Counted from the stretch's first letter, positions 7,995 through 17,892 are shown. The stretch: DNA of 35,185 nt from Actinomycetes bacterium (GCA_021792405.1 JAJYUU010000041.1:1-35185), one strand, 5' to 3'. Notes: generated by a model from the letters alone, not told the origin. Program-made: numbers and translations.

Positions 7995-10727
7995 TCAGCC
8001 GGTGTTCTGCAGGCCGGCGGCCACGCCATTCACGGTGAGCAGCAGGAACCGCAGCAGCGCTGCCTGCTCTGCCCCGTCGCGGGCAGCGCTGTCCCCGGCG
8101 GCGCGCACTTCGGCCAGCGCGCGCAACTGCAGATGCGACAGCGCGTCGACGTACGGATCGCGCAGCGCGACGGCCCGCGACAGCACCGACCGGTTGGCTA
8201 GCAACCGGGCGTGCCCAGTCACGTCGAGGACCAGCTTCCGGGTCAGGTCGTACTCCGCCAGTACCTGCGCCGCCAGCCGCTCATCGTCGCCAAGTGCCAG
8301 GTAACGGGCCGCGATGCGCCGGTTCGTCTTCGCCAGGCTCATCTCTGCGTTGTCCAGCAGGACGGCCAGCAGCGGCCAGCCCGAGTAGGCGGCGCGAACC
8401 GCGTCCAGCCCGCCCGGCCCGCTGATCGCCGCCGCCAGGCCGCTCCCCAGCCCGTACCAGCCCGGCAGGTTGACCCTGGTCTGGGACCAGGCGAAGACCC
8501 AGGGGATTGCCCGCAGGTCAGCGAGGCCGATCGGCGCCGCCAGGCCCCGGCGGGCCGGCCGGGAGCCGAGCCGCATGGTGCCGATCTCGGCCAGCGGGCT
8601 GAGCCGGGCGAACCACTCGGCAAACCCGCTGGCCGTCACCAGGTCCCGGTATGCCGACAGCGCGCCGGCTTCGAGTGCCTGCGTCACCGGCGCGAACGAC
8701 GCGGCGGGCTCGGTCGTCCCGGCATCGCCCGCCGACGCGAGCAGCACAGCCGAGGTGAGTTGCTCCAGGTGCCGCTGCGCGATGACCGGATCGCCGTACC
8801 GGGCGAAGATGACCTCGCCTTGCTCGGTGACCTTGAAACGGCCGTCGACCGAGCCGGGCGCCTGCGCTAGCACGGCGCGGCCGGCCGGCCCGCCACCACG
8901 GCCCAGCGCGCCGCCCCGGCCGTGAAACAGCACCAGCTTGATCTGCTGCCTGGCGGCCCAGCGCGCCAGCCGCTGCTGCGCGTCGAAGAGCCGGAAGGTA
9001 GCGCTGACCGTACCGAGTTCCTTGGCGGAGTCGGAGTAGCCGAGCATTACCTCGAGCCGCCGGCCGGTGGCGTAAAGCCGCCGCTCGACCGGTGCCAGAG
9101 CGATCATGCCGTCCAGGATCGCGGCCGCATTCGCCAGGTCGTGGCCGCTTTCGAAGAGCGGCACCACGTCGAGGACGGGCGGCTGGCCGGCGCACGCGAG
9201 TTCCGCCAGCTCGTACACGGCGGCAATGTCTGCTGCCGAGGTCGTGAAGCTCACTACGTACCGGCGGCAGGCGTCCACGCCGTGCCGCCGCTGGATCGCA
9301 GCGATTGCCGCGAACGTCGCCAGGACCTCGCTGGTCTGTGGTGACGGCTGCTGGCCGACGCGCACTTCGCGTAGTGCGGCGGCGTGCACCGCGCTGTGCT
9401 GCCGGACTTCCAGCTCGGCCAGGTGGAAGCCGAACGTCTCGGCCTGCCAGATCAGGTGCTGCAGCTCGCCGTAGGCCTGCCGGTCCGCGCCGGCCTCCGC
9501 GAGCGCGCGCTGCAGCAGCCGCAGCTCGGCGATGAACTCACTGGCCGACCCGTAGGCAAGGGCGGACGCCCCGCCGTCTGCCAGGCTGCTCCGGGTCGCT
9601 TGCAGCCGGTGCGCGGCAGCCAGCAGGAAGGTGCGAAACGGTTCGCCGGGCGACCGTGACGCCAGCTCGGCCAGCAGCGCCGGGTGCGCGTCAGCCAGCG
9701 CGGCGAGCGCGGCGTCCAGCTCGGCGAGTGCGCTCGCGCCACCGCGGCCGGCGGCTGACTCCGCCAGCAGCACCGCGTCGATGGTCAGCGACCGGCCGAT
9801 CCGGGTGGCCGCATTCTCCAGCGCGCGCAGTGCGTGATCGGCCTGGATGCGGACGGCCTGCTCGGTCACCGTTGCCGTCACGAACGGGTTGCCGTCCCGG
9901 TCGCCGCCTATCCAGCTGCCGAACCGGAGGAACGCCGTCGCCTGCGGCAGCACCGACCCAGACGCATCGCCCTGCAGTGCCAGGTCCAGCGCACGGTAAA
10001 CTCGCGGCGCCAGCCTGAAGAGCGTCGCATCGAAGATCGCGGTGCCGGACCGTACCTCGTCCAGCGGCTGCATCGCCTGGGTCCGCAGCGCGGAGGTGCG
10101 CCACAGCAGGTCGATCTCCTCCCGCAAGCGGCGCCGCGCCTCCGCGTGGGCGGCAGCCCCGAGCCGGGCATCGTTCACCCTGTCGAGCTGCGTGCCGATC
10201 CGGCGGAGTGCCTCGGTGACGGCCCGTCGTCGTGCCTCGGTCGGGTGGGCCGTCAGCACCGGATGCACCTCGAGCCGGCCAAGCAGCGCGGCACGTTCGT
10301 CCTCGCCGATTGCCGCGGCCAGCGTTGCCATCGCGGCCGCGAGCGACTCGCGAACCGGCTGAGCGCCGGCATCCCGCTCGCGCAGCGTGCGGATGCGCTG
10401 GTGCTCCTCCGCGAGGTTCGCCAGGTGGAAGTACACGGTGAAGGCCCGCGCCACCGCCTCGGCCCTGGCCAGCGGCCAGCCGGCCACCAGCGCCGCGATC
10501 TCGTCATCCGCAGCTGCCGCCGATTTGGTGACGTGCGCGCCGGCCCCGTCGTGCTGGCGGGCGGCGATCACCCGGCGGCGCAGGTCCTCGACATCGGCAA
10601 GCAGATCGTCGCCGTCCGATTCAGCGATCACCCGGCCCAGCATCTCGCCCAGTAGCCGGACATCCCGCCGCATCGCGGCCGGTACCCGCCGCGAAGCCGC
10701 GTTCCGGCTCTCGGTGTTGGAGACCAC
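7995..10727 (-). CDS. ppc: Phosphoenolpyruvate carboxylase
   Basis: A 910-residue enzyme that carboxylates PEP to oxaloacetate, an anaplerotic step of central metabolism. All hallmark motifs are present: the catalytic His161 in VLTAHPTE, GGDRDGNP at 274-281, GFHLAELEVRQH at 433-444, GYSDSAKE at 563-570, the PEP-binding glycine-rich HGRGGALGRGGGP at 602-614, and the C-terminal NTG. The length is normal. The annotated start is GTG 10727, without a strong ribosome site. ATG 10673 is an alternative because the first 18 residues look unconserved. The gene stands 81 bp downstream of the ftsH stop, and both are on the minus strand, with ftsH reading toward ppc. Allosteric control cannot be inferred. 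Confidence 0.97.
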   Translation of the reverse strand: MVSNTESRNAASRRVPAAMRRDVRLLGEMLGRVIAESDGDDLLADVEDLRRRVIAARQHDGAGAHVTKSAAAADDEIAALVAGWPLARAEAVARAFTVYFHLANLAEEHQRIRTLRERDAGAQPVRESLAAAMATLAAAIGEDERAALLGRLEVHPVLTAHPTEARRRAVTEALRRIGTQLDRVNDARLGAAAHAEARRRLREEIDLLWRTSALRTQAMQPLDEVRSGTAIFDATLFRLAPRVYRALDLALQGDASGSVLPQATAFLRFGSWIGGDRDGNPFVTATVTEQAVRIQADHALRALENAATRIGRSLTIDAVLLAESAAGRGGASALAELDAALAALADAHPALLAELASRSPGEPFRTFLLAAAHRLQATRSSLADGGASALAYGSASEFIAELRLLQRALAEAGADRQAYGELQHLIWQAETFGFHLAELEVRQHSAVHAAALREVRVGQQPSPQTSEVLATFAAIAAIQRRHGVDACRRYVVSFTTSAADIAAVYELAELACAGQPPVLDVVPLFESGHDLANAAAILDGMIALAPVERRLYATGRRLEVMLGYSDSAKELGTVSATFRLFDAQQRLARWAARQQIKLVLFHGRGGALGRGGGPAGRAVLAQAPGSVDGRFKVTEQGEVIFARYGDPVIAQRHLEQLTSAVLLASAGDAGTTEPAASFAPVTQALEAGALSAYRDLVTASGFAEWFARLSPLAEIGTMRLGSRPARRGLAAPIGLADLRAIPWVFAWSQTRVNLPGWYGLGSGLAAAISGPGGLDAVRAAYSGWPLLAVLLDNAEMSLAKTNRRIAARYLALGDDERLAAQVLAEYDLTRKLVLDVTGHARLLANRSVLSRAVALRDPYVDALSHLQLRALAEVRAAGDSAARDGAEQAALLRFLLLTVNGVAAGLQNTG

Positions 10728-10789
10728 CGCGACAGCGTAATCGGTCGGGGTCGGCTGCGCTGAACTCGCTCGGGTCGCTGAGGCCGGCC

Positions 10790-10819
10790 AGGGGATGGCT
10801 AGGGGTGGCTAGGGGTGGT
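10790..10819. repeat. Short tandem repeat at ftsH stop codon
   Basis: About three copies of a 10-11 bp unit (AGGGGTGGCT and variants) run across the ftsH stop codon between ftsH and ppc. It is one of several short tandem duplications in the window. No function is apparent. Confidence 0.5.
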
Positions 10820-12812
10820 CGGCAGGCAACGTCGCCGGGCTGGGCTCCGGGCCGACCGGCAGCGCGCCCGCCGCCTTGGCGCCGTGCGGGGCAACAGTCA
10901 GCTCCTCGAGCCGGCGCTCCGGCAAGGGCCTGCCGACGATCCGGTACACCTCGCCGCCGTCCACGGTCTCCTGGTCCAGCAGCAACGCGACAAGCTGACC
11001 GAGCTCGTAATGGTGACTGCGGATGAGCGAGATGGCAGTTTCCTCGGCCTCGCGCAGCAGCCGGCTGACCTCGGAGTCGATGGCAGCTTGCGTCGCCTCG
11101 GCGAACGGCCGGCTGGACAGTCCGGGGCCGCCGCCGCCGAGGAAGACCGAGCCGCCCTCGGGATAGCCGACCGGACCAAGCGCGGCCGACAGGCCGAACT
11201 CCCTGACCATCTTGATGGCCAGCTCGGTCGCCGATGCCAGGTCGTTCGCAGCACCAGTGGAGCCCTGGCCGAGCTCGACCAGTTCCGCCGCGCGGCCGCC
11301 GAGCCGCACCGCCAGCGATTCCGTCAGGTAATCCTCGCCGTACATGTGGCGCTCGAACAGCGGAAGCTGCTGGGTCACCCCGAGCGCCTGCCCGGCCGGC
11401 AGGATGGTGACCTTGGCCACCGGGTCGGTGTGATCTGATACGGCGGCCACGATTGCGTGCCCGGCCTCGTGAATCGCCACCGCGTGCTTCTCCTCCGGCA
11501 GCAGCACGTTCGTGCCTTCCCTGCGGCCGAGCAGGATGCGGTCCCTGGCGTTGTCGAAGTCTGCAGCGGACAGCACCTGGCGGCCGGTCCGGACCGCGAA
11601 GATAGCCGCCTCGTTCGCCAGGTTAGCCAAATCCGCGCCGGAGAAACCGGGCGTTCCCCTCGCTACTACCACCAAGTCGACATCCGCGCCGAGGCGCTTG
11701 TCCCGGCAGTGCACCGCGAGGATCGCCGCGCGCTCGTCGAGCGTCGGCAGCGGGATGACGACCTGCCGGTCGAACCGGCCCGGCCGCAGCAGTGCGGGAT
11801 CGAGCACCTCGGGACGGTTGGTAGCGCCAAGGACCACAATGCCCACGGACGTGTCAAAGCCGTCCATCTCGGATAGCAGCTGGTTGAGCGTCTGCTCGCG
11901 TTCGTCGTTGGCGACCACCGCCCCGCTTCCGGCCCGGCGCTGCCCGATGGCGTCGATCTCGTCTACGAAGATGATGGCCGGGGCAGCCTTGCGGGCCTCC
12001 TGGAACAGGTCCCTGACGCGCGCCGCGCCGACACCAACGAACATCTCCACGAAGCTGGATCCGGTGACCGAGAAGAACGGCACCGACGCCTCGCCGGCGA
12101 CCGCGCGCGCGAGCAGGGTCTTGCCGGTTCCCGGCGGGCCGACCATCAGCACGCCGCGCGGCGCCATCGCGCCGGCTGCCCGGTAGCGGCCCGGATTGCG
12201 GAGGAAGTCCACAACCTCGGTGATCTCTTCCTTGGCACCCTCATATCCGGCCACGTCAGCAAACCTGGTAGTGGGCCGCTCGGCATCAAAGACCTTGGCG
12301 CGGGACCGGCCGACGCCCATGACACCTTGCATGGAACTGCCTGCGGTCCTGGCCATCCGGCGGAACAACCAGAAGATCACCGCTAGCGGAAGAACGACAA
12401 TGAGCAGGAAATAGAGTACTTCGCCCCAGATTGAGCTACTGGGCGCCTGGTAGCTGACATTCACGTGGCTGGCCTGCAGCGTGCCGGCCGCCGGGGATCC
12501 CGGCGTGATCGGCGGGGTGACTACCTCGAACTGCTTGCCGTTCGCGAACGTGCCGGTCACCGTCACGTTCGCGCCCGCCGATGCCGGGCTGGGGATGTCC
12601 GCCGTCTTCACCTTGTGCGCGCCGACGTCACTGATGAACTGCGAGTACGTCAGATGCGTCGGCTGCGTGGTGTGCACGAGGCTAGGGATGACATAGAGCA
12701 GGATTAGGACGAGCCAGCCCAGCCACAGCCAGTGCCGCCAGGCGGGGGCCGGCGGCGGCGCGGTGCGCACGGGCTTGTCACCTGGCGGGGGCGCCTGCGG
12801 AGTTTTGCTCAT
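10809..12812 (-). CDS. ftsH: ATP-dependent zinc metalloprotease FtsH
   Basis: A 667-residue membrane AAA+ protease that extracts and degrades membrane and misfolded proteins. Two transmembrane helices (about 27-46 and 129-150) flank a roughly 80-residue extracytoplasmic domain. The AAA module has Walker A GPPGTGKT (225-232), Walker B IIFVDEID (280-287) and the arginine-finger segment RPGRFDR (343-349). The protease domain has the zinc site HEAGH (448-452) with Asp524 as probable third ligand. The length is typical. No ribosome site precedes the ATG, and an AT-rich TAAGAAT ends a few bases before it, so a leaderless transcript is possible. In many actinobacteria ftsH neighbours hpt and folE; here it does not. 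Confidence 0.97.
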   Translation of the reverse strand: MSKTPQAPPPGDKPVRTAPPPAPAWRHWLWLGWLVLILLYVIPSLVHTTQPTHLTYSQFISDVGAHKVKTADIPSPASAGANVTVTGTFANGKQFEVVTPPITPGSPAAGTLQASHVNVSYQAPSSSIWGEVLYFLLIVVLPLAVIFWLFRRMARTAGSSMQGVMGVGRSRAKVFDAERPTTRFADVAGYEGAKEEITEVVDFLRNPGRYRAAGAMAPRGVLMVGPPGTGKTLLARAVAGEASVPFFSVTGSSFVEMFVGVGAARVRDLFQEARKAAPAIIFVDEIDAIGQRRAGSGAVVANDEREQTLNQLLSEMDGFDTSVGIVVLGATNRPEVLDPALLRPGRFDRQVVIPLPTLDERAAILAVHCRDKRLGADVDLVVVARGTPGFSGADLANLANEAAIFAVRTGRQVLSAADFDNARDRILLGRREGTNVLLPEEKHAVAIHEAGHAIVAAVSDHTDPVAKVTILPAGQALGVTQQLPLFERHMYGEDYLTESLAVRLGGRAAELVELGQGSTGAANDLASATELAIKMVREFGLSAALGPVGYPEGGSVFLGGGGPGLSSRPFAEATQAAIDSEVSRLLREAEETAISLIRSHHYELGQLVALLLDQETVDGGEVYRIVGRPLPERRLEELTVAPHGAKAAGALPVGPEPSPATLPADHP

Positions 12813-12896
12813 GAATCATTCTTACGCGGTTAGCAGAGCGGTACGTGCACCAAGCCCGTGCAGCGCCCTGATGACGCCCGCCCTGCCGGGCAGCGA

Positions 12897-12929
12897 CTGT
12901 CCCGCGCTCGCGGCAAGAGCGCGGGACAG
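12897..12929 (-). terminator. Perfect 13-bp hairpin terminator after the SigR-like gene
   Basis: CTGTCCCGCGCTC and its exact reverse complement are separated by a 7-base loop, 19 bp beyond the stop of the ECF sigma gene and before ftsH. There is no U tract on the minus strand, which is common in high-GC actinobacteria. On the plus strand a short TTT follows. It probably insulates ftsH from the sigma transcript. Confidence 0.6.
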
Positions 12930-12947
12930 TTTCCGAGGCTGTGCAGG

Positions 12948-13580
12948 TCAGGCCGCGAGCAGCCCGGCATCCGGCCCGGCCGGAGAGGTGCGCTGGCGCG
13001 GTGGCTTAGGTACCGGGCCGGCCGCGGCCGGTGCCGCCGCCAGCAGCCGAGCCCGCAGCATCTGACGACCGCGGTATATCCGGGACATCACCGTCCCGAC
13101 CGGCGTGTCCATGATCTCGGCGATGTCGGCGTACTGGTAGCCCTCGATGTCTGCGAGGTAGATGACGGTCTTGAAGCTCGCCGGCAGGTCACCGAGAGCC
13201 GCCATGATGACCGAGTCGCTAACGCCGGAGAGCGCCTCGGCCTCGGCCGAGCGGGATGGTGCGCCCAGGCCTTCCTGGCCGTCGGCTGACTCGTACACAT
13301 CCGCTGTCAGGACCTCGGCCGGTCGGCGGCTCTTCGTCCGGCACATGGTGTAGAAGGTGCGCACCATGATGCAGTAGAGCCACGCCCTCAAGTTCGTGCC
13401 GGGGGTGAACTGCCCGAACTTCTGGTACGCACGGGCGAAGGTCTCCTGAATGAGATCCTCGGCGTCGCATCGCTCCCTGGTAAGGCTCAGTGCAGCCGGG
13501 AACATCTGCCGCATGTAAGGGATCGCGTCCGCCTCGAATCGAGCCCGGTGATCGCTGGTGGGGTCAGCGTGTACCGTCAC
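12948..13580 (-). CDS. ECF sigma factor, SigR/SigH-like
   Basis: A 210-residue group 4 sigma factor. Region 2 (about 15-85) contains AEDLIQETFARAYQKFGQF and GTNLRAWLY, close to the oxidative-stress factors SigR of Streptomyces and SigH of Mycobacterium. Region 4 (about 125-180) contains YQYADIAEIMDTPVGTVMSR. The last 30 residues are Pro/Ala-rich and look unstructured. Known family members have a zinc anti-sigma gene (rsrA/rshA) directly downstream. Here a terminator and ftsH follow, so no cognate anti-sigma is adjacent. The GTG start has AAGGAGG ten bases upstream. The likely role is control of thiol or envelope stress genes, inferred from family similarity only. Confidence 0.92.
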   Translation of the reverse strand: MTVHADPTSDHRARFEADAIPYMRQMFPAALSLTRERCDAEDLIQETFARAYQKFGQFTPGTNLRAWLYCIMVRTFYTMCRTKSRRPAEVLTADVYESADGQEGLGAPSRSAEAEALSGVSDSVIMAALGDLPASFKTVIYLADIEGYQYADIAEIMDTPVGTVMSRIYRGRQMLRARLLAAAPAAAGPVPKPPRQRTSPAGPDAGLLAA

Positions 13581-13683
13581 GAGGTCTTCCTCCTTCGCCT
13601 GGCACCGGTCAAGCCGGACTGCTGCCAGGACTCATCGAGGCCTCGAGGCGGCAGGACTGGCCGGGGGGAGCCGGTGCTGCAGG

Positions 13684-13707
13684 TACTAGCCGTTAGAAGC
13701 TACTAGC
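13684..13707. repeat. Direct repeat upstream of the SigR-like gene
   Basis: Two TACTAGC copies start 17 bp apart in the 263-bp gap between the sigma gene and the LuxR-type regulator. On the minus strand a TTGCTA hexamer overlaps one copy and GTACCT lies 17 bp downstream, so the pair could cover a promoter of the sigma gene. This is motif reading only. The rest of the gap has a GC-rich palindrome near 13725-13737 and nothing else recognisable. Confidence 0.3.
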
Positions 13708-13843
13708 AAGAAGAATCCGCTATCCGGGGGGCCCCCGCATCGGGCCCAGCCTGAGCTAGTGCGCGGCGGATCCTGAGTTAAGCAACTGCCCTAGAGCGAA
13801 TCATGCGGAGCGCGGTGAATTAGCCAATCAACGGCTAGCTCTA

Positions 13844-16807
13844 TCATAACTGGACGAACCGGGCAGCATGCGCGACGAGCTCGCGCCTGCCGGACTGCCC
13901 CGTCTTGGCGACCAGGTTCGCGACGTGCGTCTCGACGGTCTTGGGCGAGATGAACAGCCTCGCGGCGATCTCGGCATTTGAGTAACCCTGCGCTACCAGC
14001 AGGAAGACGTCCATCTCTCGGCTGGTTACGCCAAGGCGCCGCATCTGCGGCGGTACCCGGGCCGCGCCGCGGCCGGCCCGCGGCACCCGGACGCCTGCCT
14101 TGCGCAAGATGCCGCGGCACGCCGTCGCGAGCCGATCATGGCCGCTAGCCTCGAATCCGGCTGCGGCCTCGCGCATCCAGGCGACCGGCTCGCCCCAGCC
14201 GTCTGTCAGCGCGCTCGGCGCGACGAGTCGCTGTGCCAGGTGATTCCACCAGGGGGCGAACGGCGCGAACGCCGCGCTGCCTTCCTCCGCTAGTGCCGTG
14301 GCCCGATCTCGGTGGCCCGCCTTGCCCTCGAGCACGGCCTCGGCGTAGGCGAGGCAGCCCCGGTTCCAGCCAGCGGTGGCCCCGACCGCAGCGGCCAGCT
14401 CGATCCCGCGCCCGCCGGCGCCGCTGACCGCCTGCAGCAGCGCGGCAATGCTCCATGATCTGCCGCGAGCCACCAGCGGCGCCTGCGCGGGGGAGTAGAA
14501 GCCGCGCTCGCCCTGCGGCGCGCCCAGCACGTGCAGTGCGTCAGCGCCGTGTGCCATGACAGCCGCGCTCTGCTTCACCGCCTGCGAGACGTCGTCGCGG
14601 AACAGCGCGGCAAGCACCGCGACCTGACCCCTGGAGTGCATCCGGACGGCCCCGTTGCCGGGCCGGATCGCCTCGGCTCGCTCTAGGGTCTGCTCGGTTG
14701 CCCGGCCGTCGGTCCGGATCGCGAACGCGAGCGCCTGCAGGCAGACGGCCATCGCCTCGGCCCGGCGGGCGCTGATCTGAGCCGCGCTCCGTTCGGCCAG
14801 GCGGGCCGCTTCGAGCGCTGCATCGAGGTCCGGCCCGAGGCTGAGCTGGTTCGCCAGCTGCAGGTCGACGATGGTCGCTATCGAGCGGATACCAGCGTCG
14901 AGCGCGGCTTGCCGTACCTCATGCAGCCTGGCTGTTGTCCCGTCAGCCAGCATGTCAATGGTGGCAAGCTCGTGCAGCAGGGTGATCCGCCAGGAGCCAA
15001 GGCCGAGGTCGTCGGCGATCTGGTACGCGCGCTCGAACGCGGCGCGGCCGGCGTCGAAGTCCCTGATCCGCCGCCTGCGCCCGATCACGTCCAGCGATTC
15101 GATCGCGACTTCCGCGGCCCAGCTGGCCTGCCAGGCATGTTCGGCCGCGGCAAGCGACCGGATGGCAAGGTGCTCTGCCTGGTCTAGCTCGCCGGTCACC
15201 AGCGCGTACCGCGCCGCCGCCGCGTCGACGCGGCTCGCCAGCTCGGCGTCGTGCAGCTCGGCGGCGATGACGCGGGCGTGGGCCAGCTGCTCAGCCGCAG
15301 CCACCACGTTGTCCTCCGGCCGGGTGCTGGCCGCCCTGATCCGGATGAGAGCTGCTCGGCGCGGCTCCGCTCCCACTGCCGCGAGCCGCCAGATCAGGTC
15401 CTCGGCCAGCAGCCCCACCTGCTCGAAGTCACCGGCCAGCGCGAGGCCATCGACGAGCGCCTCGGCGATCTCGATGTCCAGCGTGCTGTCGGCCTCTGCT
15501 GTCCCTGCCAGTAGCTTCTGCGCATCCTGCAAGCACGCGATCGCGCTGGCGGCAGCGCCCTGGGTGATGGCGCGAGATCCGGCCGCCAGCAGCAGCCGCG
15601 CCGCATCCACCGGCTGCCCGGCGGCTGTCCGGAGCTCGGCGACCAGCTCGCACCACGATCCGGGCAGGTCGGGGTGCGCTTGCTCGATAGCAGCAGCAGC
15701 GCGCTGGGACCGGCTCGCCAGTTCCGGCGGCAGCAGATCCGACACGATCGCGTCACGGGTCAGGCTGTGCCGGAAGCGGAACGTATGGCCGTCGGCGGCG
15801 GCCGGCTCGATCAGCTGCACCTTGTGTGCCTGGTCCAGCGCTTCGAGGACGTCGGTCTCGCTGACCTCGGCCACGCTGGGCAGCAGCTTCCAGTCGAACT
15901 GGCGGCCAAGGATGGCGGCGTCCACGATCACGGCCCTGGCCATCGGCTCGAGAGCGGCGAGCCTGTTACGGACCGAGCCGATGATCGAGGCGGGCACGCC
16001 GGTCACGATTTGGTCGTTGACCTCCCAGCCGGCCTCGCCGCGGACCAGCTCCCCGGACGCGACGGCGGCGGCGAGGATCTCCTCGACCGCGAACGGGAGG
16101 CCGTCGCAGTCGGCCAGCAGCTGGCTGACCGCCGGGGGCACCTCGGAGGTATGCAGGCACGCTGCGGCCATTGCCGTGACCCCCCGTCTGGGCAGCCGGG
16201 GCACTTCGATCCTGCTCGCCACCCGCCGGGCACACACCGAGTGCATCAGGTCGAGGCACGCCGACGGCTCGGTATCGCGAAGCGTGACAAGCGTGAGGAC
16301 GCGCGCCGTGGCCACGTTGTCGGCCAGGTACTCCACGATGGCAAGCGTCTCGGGGTCAGCCCAGTGCAAGTCCTCCAGCATGAGCAGCCCGCCCGGCCCG
16401 TCGGACGGCGTCAGCAGGCGCAGCAGCGCCTCGCCGAAGATGACCGGCGAGACCTCCGCATCGGCGTCACCCGGTCGGCTCCACTCCGGGACCAGAGTGC
16501 CGAGCGCCGCGCGATATTCGGCGATGCCCGGCGAATCCGGAACGATACCGGCCCGCGCGGCGCCCATCAATGCTTCGGTCACTGGCCGGTAAGGCACAGG
16601 CACCGCCGACTCCGCTGCCCGTCCTCCGAGCACTCGCAGGCCCTGCCGGGAGGCCAGGCTCACAGCTTCCCGTGCGAGCCGCGACTTTCCCACCCCGGCA
16701 TCTCCGGTGACGAAAACCGTCCCGCCGCGGCACTCAGCCGCCGCGTCCAGCGCGGCGCCGAGAGCGCCGAGCTCAGCACCACGGTCGATGAGGACATCAC
16801 ACAACAT
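13844..16807 (-). CDS. LuxR-family LAL-type ATPase transcriptional regulator
   Basis: A 987-residue regulator of the large MalT/LAL type. The N-terminal nucleotide-binding domain has Walker A GDAGVGKS (about 35-42) and Walker B LLMLEDLHWAD (about 141-151). A long Ala/Leu-rich helical middle region resembles tetratricopeptide repeats. The C-terminal LuxR helix-turn-helix (last 60 residues) reads LGVTSREMDVFLLVAQGYSN and continues with a typical KTVETHV recognition helix. The frame is open to ATG 16861, but ATG 16807 is preferred because GGGAG lies eight bases upstream and homologues begin with this IDRGAEL motif. It is not adjacent to a biosynthetic cluster, so target genes are unknown. The N-terminal ATPase probably responds to ATP and a small ligand. 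Confidence 0.92.
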   Translation of the reverse strand: MLCDVLIDRGAELGALGAALDAAAECRGGTVFVTGDAGVGKSRLAREAVSLASRQGLRVLGGRAAESAVPVPYRPVTEALMGAARAGIVPDSPGIAEYRAALGTLVPEWSRPGDADAEVSPVIFGEALLRLLTPSDGPGGLLMLEDLHWADPETLAIVEYLADNVATARVLTLVTLRDTEPSACLDLMHSVCARRVASRIEVPRLPRRGVTAMAAACLHTSEVPPAVSQLLADCDGLPFAVEEILAAAVASGELVRGEAGWEVNDQIVTGVPASIIGSVRNRLAALEPMARAVIVDAAILGRQFDWKLLPSVAEVSETDVLEALDQAHKVQLIEPAAADGHTFRFRHSLTRDAIVSDLLPPELASRSQRAAAAIEQAHPDLPGSWCELVAELRTAAGQPVDAARLLLAAGSRAITQGAAASAIACLQDAQKLLAGTAEADSTLDIEIAEALVDGLALAGDFEQVGLLAEDLIWRLAAVGAEPRRAALIRIRAASTRPEDNVVAAAEQLAHARVIAAELHDAELASRVDAAAARYALVTGELDQAEHLAIRSLAAAEHAWQASWAAEVAIESLDVIGRRRRIRDFDAGRAAFERAYQIADDLGLGSWRITLLHELATIDMLADGTTARLHEVRQAALDAGIRSIATIVDLQLANQLSLGPDLDAALEAARLAERSAAQISARRAEAMAVCLQALAFAIRTDGRATEQTLERAEAIRPGNGAVRMHSRGQVAVLAALFRDDVSQAVKQSAAVMAHGADALHVLGAPQGERGFYSPAQAPLVARGRSWSIAALLQAVSGAGGRGIELAAAVGATAGWNRGCLAYAEAVLEGKAGHRDRATALAEEGSAAFAPFAPWWNHLAQRLVAPSALTDGWGEPVAWMREAAAGFEASGHDRLATACRGILRKAGVRVPRAGRGAARVPPQMRRLGVTSREMDVFLLVAQGYSNAEIAARLFISPKTVETHVANLVAKTGQSGRRELVAHAARFVQL

Positions 16808-17137
16808 CGACTCCACTCCCGAGATACTACAAGAGTAATCAGGGTCATTACTATGCGTCATTCATGCAGGTCCAGGCCTTAGTTCATGGACCGAAGGGGC
16901 GAAAGCCTCGTGACGCCGACACCGCTCGAATCGTCTATTTAGTTTTATTTCGTCACACAGGTAACACCTTGCCGGCCGACGCTCAATGAAGGGATAGCGG
17001 ATATCACGGACAGTGACCGCGCTAGCGTCCCGAGCGGCCAGCCGGAAACCAGCCCGCCAGCCACTGGATGGAGGGCAAACTGTCACCTGGGACGATCCGG
17101 ACGGGGAAGTCGCCCGCGAACGCAGGGAGGCGGAACG
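16808..17137. other. Intergenic region with AT-rich island
   Basis: About 330 bp upstream of the LuxR-type gene. It contains an AT-rich island near 16930-16955, striking in this GC-rich DNA, which is a probable promoter or nucleoid-protein site, but no clean -35/-10 pair is evident. An open minus-strand frame here (16862-17086) has no ribosome site or recognisable domain and was not called. AGG-rich sequence at 17125-17130 is the ribosome site of the next gene. Confidence 0.5.
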
Positions 17138-17380
17138 ATGGCCAGGAACGGCGCGAAGTTCGCCGCCGCACAGCGGCGGTGGGCAAAGCTCAGCGATCGC
17201 CAGCGGACGTTGCTGCTCGTCGCGGCGGGGGCCGAACTCTCGCTCAAGATCGCTGCGCTGATAGACATCAAGCGCCGGCCTGCGACCCAGATCCGCGGCC
17301 CTAAAGCGCTATGGCGGGCTGCGATGGCCGTCAACCTGCTCGGCCCGCTGTCCTACTTCGCCGTAGGCCGCAAGCGCTGA
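17138..17380 (+). CDS. Small membrane protein, PLDc_N-like
   Basis: An 80-residue protein with two hydrophobic segments (about 24-43 and 60-76). The C-terminal half carries the pattern RRP, QIRGPKALWR, then NLLGPLSYFAVGRK. This resembles the two-helix PLDc_N domain found alone in many actinobacterial membrane proteins and at the N-terminus of cardiolipin synthases. The ATG at 17138 has GGGAGG seven bases upstream. Function of stand-alone copies is not established. It is possibly monocistronic. Confidence 0.8.
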   Translation: MARNGAKFAAAQRRWAKLSDRQRTLLLVAAGAELSLKIAALIDIKRRPATQIRGPKALWRAAMAVNLLGPLSYFAVGRKR

Positions 17381-17538
17381 CTAGCGCCGCGCCGGGCCCC
17401 CTGCTGCGGTCGGCTCCGCTAGCCGGATCGGCAGAGGAGCAGCTCATCGGTCCGCAATCAGCGCCAGATTCACGTCCTCGCCGCCGGTAGCGTTCGGCGC
17501 GGCTAGCGGCCGTGGTCGGTGCTCGGGATAATGATCGG

Positions 17539-17892
17539 GTGGCCGATCTCTATCATGACCGGTGGATCACCTGCACCGACGACGCACTCGTCATCCGCTG
17601 GTACTACCTGTGGGGTCCTAAGCGGATCGCCTATGCGTCGATCCGCTCGGCCAAGCGCGTTGAACTCGGCACCTTCCGCGGCAACCTGCGGATCTGGGGC
17701 TCGGCCAACCCGCGTTACTGGGCAAGTCTTGATCCGAGCCGGCCGGGCAAGTCAGCCGCGCTGATCCTTGACCTCGGAGCCGCCGTCCGGCCCTTCATCA
17801 CGCCCGACGACGTGCAGGCGGTCGAGGGCATCCTGATTGAGCGCGCGCACCTGGCGAGCGTCCCGCAGGCCGGCGCAGGACCGTACCTCTAG
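17539..17892 (+). CDS. Hypothetical protein, PH-like fold suspected
   Basis: A 117-residue protein I do not recognise by family. It begins with a strand pattern (DRWITCTDDALVIRWYYLWG, then RIAYASIRSAKRVELG) followed by GNLRIWGS and a C-terminal helix ITPDDVQAVEGIL. This order resembles small bacterial pleckstrin-homology-like proteins. GTG 17539 is preferred to the upstream in-frame start at 17512 because GATAAT (17527-17532) lies just ahead of it and no ribosome site exists for either, so a leaderless message is plausible. The neighbours give no functional clue. Confidence 0.6.
   Translation: MADLYHDRWITCTDDALVIRWYYLWGPKRIAYASIRSAKRVELGTFRGNLRIWGSANPRYWASLDPSRPGKSAALILDLGAAVRPFITPDDVQAVEGILIERAHLASVPQAGAGPYL

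Noticed and set aside
14871-16592. 573-codon plus-strand frame opposite the LuxR-type regulator
   Set aside because: Ser/Ala/Arg-rich translation without domains, typical of the reverse frame of a GC-rich gene.
16862-17086. 74-codon minus-strand frame with several Cys
   Set aside because: No ribosome site, no recognisable domain, and it lies in the AT-rich regulatory gap upstream of the LuxR-type gene.
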